In this document: piece after piece, positions 5,111 to 6,142 of the stretch
How positions within the stretch are numbered: position 1 is the stretch's first letter
Layout: every line of letters starts with the position of its first letter
Source of the DNA: Hyphomicrobiales bacterium
Lineage (GTDB): Bacteria; Pseudomonadota; Alphaproteobacteria; Parvibaculales; Parvibaculaceae
Length of the DNA: 6,142 bases
Direction: 5' to 3'
Assembly (NCBI GenBank): GCA_015655095.1
Contig: JAATFR010000294.1
Coordinates: forward strand, 1 to 6,142
The notes under the pieces: model-generated
Seen by the model: the letters and a program-made list of their open reading frames with translations, nothing else
The model's database searches: none
Told to the model about the DNA's origin: nothing
Position numbers and translations under genes: made by a program

Positions 5111-6142
5111 AGGGCCCCATCCGCGATCGAGAGCGAATGCTCGATGGCCGAAAGCGTATGGTGCATGAAAACGATGCCGACACTGACCGTCGCTGAGACG
5201 CGCCGCCCGTCATCGAGTTCGACGATGGCGTCGGCAAAACTGTTGCGGACACGGTTGCCTATCGCCAGAGCCGTCTCCCGTGTGCAGTCCGGAACCAGTA
5301 TGCCGAATTCCTCGCCACCCAGACGCCCGAACAGTTCCGTGCCACGCAAAAAACTGCCGGTGGTCCGGGCAAAGGTTTTCAGGACCGTGTCGCCAGCCGC
5401 ATGACCGAATGTGTCGTTGATTTCTTTGAAATAATCGATGTCGAGCATCATGATGGCGGCCGGACGCTTCTCTGCCGCCAGAGTGGAAAGGAGCGCGTCT
5501 GAATGGTCGATGAAGGCGCGCCTGTTTGTAAGGCCGGTCAATTGATCGTGTTCGGCCATATGCTGCATGCGAAGGAACAATTCATTGCGCGCTGCCATGA
5601 CGCTTGCCACCGTGAGCGGCGCGAATGTGATCAGCGTCAGGCCCAACCGAATCGATAATATGGTGTGCATCCCATTGTGGATGGAGACCGGTAGATAGCC
5701 GCGGGAGATGGCGAGCAAGGTCCAGATGCTGACGATCAGTGTCAGTCCGGCGGTCGTCGACACGCCATATGTGATGGCGCACCAGAGCAGGGCCGGTACC
5801 GGAAAGGCGATTGCGCCGGGGCCGTTGAAAATGGCGCTGAGGACGCAGGACGCGAGCAATGCCAGAACAGGCATCGTCTGAGCGAGAGCAGGGTGGGGGA
5901 ATCTCCACTGGCGGTGATTGTTCATCCGCCAGTGGAAATCCGGCAGCGCCAGGATGACCGGCAGAAGCGCCATATAGTACACCAGCTCGGTGACGGCCCA
6001 GAACAGCCAGCCTTCAAGCGCGCTGCAATGGAACAGGATCGGATTGGCAATGGCGCCAACCATGCCGACCATGAAGGAGGCGGCAGCGGCAATGAGGATC
6101 AGATAAAGGACTGAAAGCGGTTCCCGCAGACGGACATGCCGC
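5056..6142 (-). CDS. Membrane-anchored diguanylate cyclase, MASE1-like sensor plus GGDEF domain (N-terminus outside the window)
   Basis: Predicted inner-membrane enzyme making cyclic di-GMP from two GTP. The frame stays open from the stop at 5056-5058 to the right edge; the first in-window Met is at 6072, but the hydrophobic codons before it (such as LSVLYLILIAAAASF) show that the true start lies beyond. Counting from that Met, membrane segments lie near 1-14 (continuing from upstream), 21-44, 66-103 (two), 108-125 and 138-162, resembling the second half of a MASE1 sensor. The GGDEF domain covers about 171-337: DQLTGLTNRR (176-185), metal-binding Asp211 in LDIDYFKEIND, active-site GGEEF (252-256) and SIADGALYRAKQDGRN (315-330). 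All catalytic residues are present, so activity is likely. The inhibitory site reads RGTE (243-246) in place of RxxD. It converges on dapE with 55 bases between stops and has no partner gene in view. The MASE1 assignment is tentative. Confidence 0.9.
   Translation of the reverse strand, partial: RHVRLREPLSVLYLILIAAAASFMVGMVGAIANPILFHCSALEGWLFWAVTELVYYMALLPVILALPDFHWRMNNHRQWRFPHPALAQTMPVLALLASCVLSAIFNGPGAIAFPVPALLWCAITYGVSTTAGLTLIVSIWTLLAISRGYLPVSIHNGMHTILSIRLGLTLITFAPLTVASVMAARNELFLRMQHMAEHDQLTGLTNRRAFIDHSDALLSTLAAEKRPAAIMMLDIDYFKEINDTFGHAAGDTVLKTFARTTGSFLRGTELFGRLGGEEFGILVPDCTRETALAIGNRVRNSFADAIVELDDGRRVSATVSVGIVFMHHTLSAIEHSLSIADGALYRAKQDGRNRVELAEIN
5901..5939 (-). repeat. Inverted repeat (14-base arms, 11-base loop) inside the diguanylate cyclase gene
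   Basis: The arm at 5901-5914 (ATCTCCACTGGCGG) is the reverse complement of 5926-5939 at 13 of 14 positions. The single difference (5903 against 5937) becomes a G-U pair in the minus-strand mRNA, so the transcript could form an uninterrupted 14-pair stem with an 11-base loop holding an in-frame AUG. It encodes the loop between two membrane segments (DFHWRMNNHRQWRF, residues 45-58 from the in-window Met). There is no U run, so it is not a standard terminator. Function unknown. Confidence 0.7.

Overview
The window is a GC-rich stretch of an alphaproteobacterial chromosome, most likely Hyphomicrobiales (Rhizobiales). The protein sequences and the gene order yidC - engB - argB - HAD nucleotidase - dapD - dapE fit that group; the exact genus cannot be set from the sequence alone. 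Apart from a short section at the right end, the content is core housekeeping.

Positions 1-2888 form a tightly packed forward-strand run. It starts with the C-terminal part of the membrane insertase YidC, whose start lies outside the window. Ten bases later comes the ribosome-associated GTPase EngB, then N-acetylglutamate kinase ArgB (arginine synthesis), whose stop overlaps a GTG-started HAD-family pyrimidine 5'-nucleotidase by 4 bases. This spacing suggests one transcript with translational coupling. A 99-base gap (2889-2987) follows and contains a good sigma-70-type promoter with an eight-base C run in its spacer.

Positions 2988-5000 hold dapD and dapE, which catalyse two steps of the succinylase branch of lysine and diaminopimelate synthesis. 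They appear to form a two-gene unit driven by that promoter. The frame of dapD is closed by TAA five codons before a second in-frame stop (TGA), which directly abuts the dapE ATG. The intervening codons read Leu-Leu-Arg-Asp, exactly the C-terminal tail found in relatives, so dapD appears to have lost its conserved tail by a single G-to-T nonsense change.

Positions 5001-6142 differ in character. A strong Shine-Dalgarno sequence followed by an ATG sits just after dapE but leads only to a 29-codon frame. A convergent gene on the minus strand encodes a membrane-anchored diguanylate cyclase (MASE1-like multi-pass membrane region plus GGEEF domain) that runs off the right edge. It has an altered inhibitory site, an internal 14-base inverted repeat, and a lower GC content in the rows counted by hand. 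This section may be an accessory insertion at the end of the conserved cluster.

I found no RNA genes, CRISPR arrays, insertion sequences or clear terminators, and no evidence for an undescribed multi-gene system. The points most worth checking are the dapD nonsense codon, the orphan translation start after dapE, and the hairpin inside the cyclase gene.
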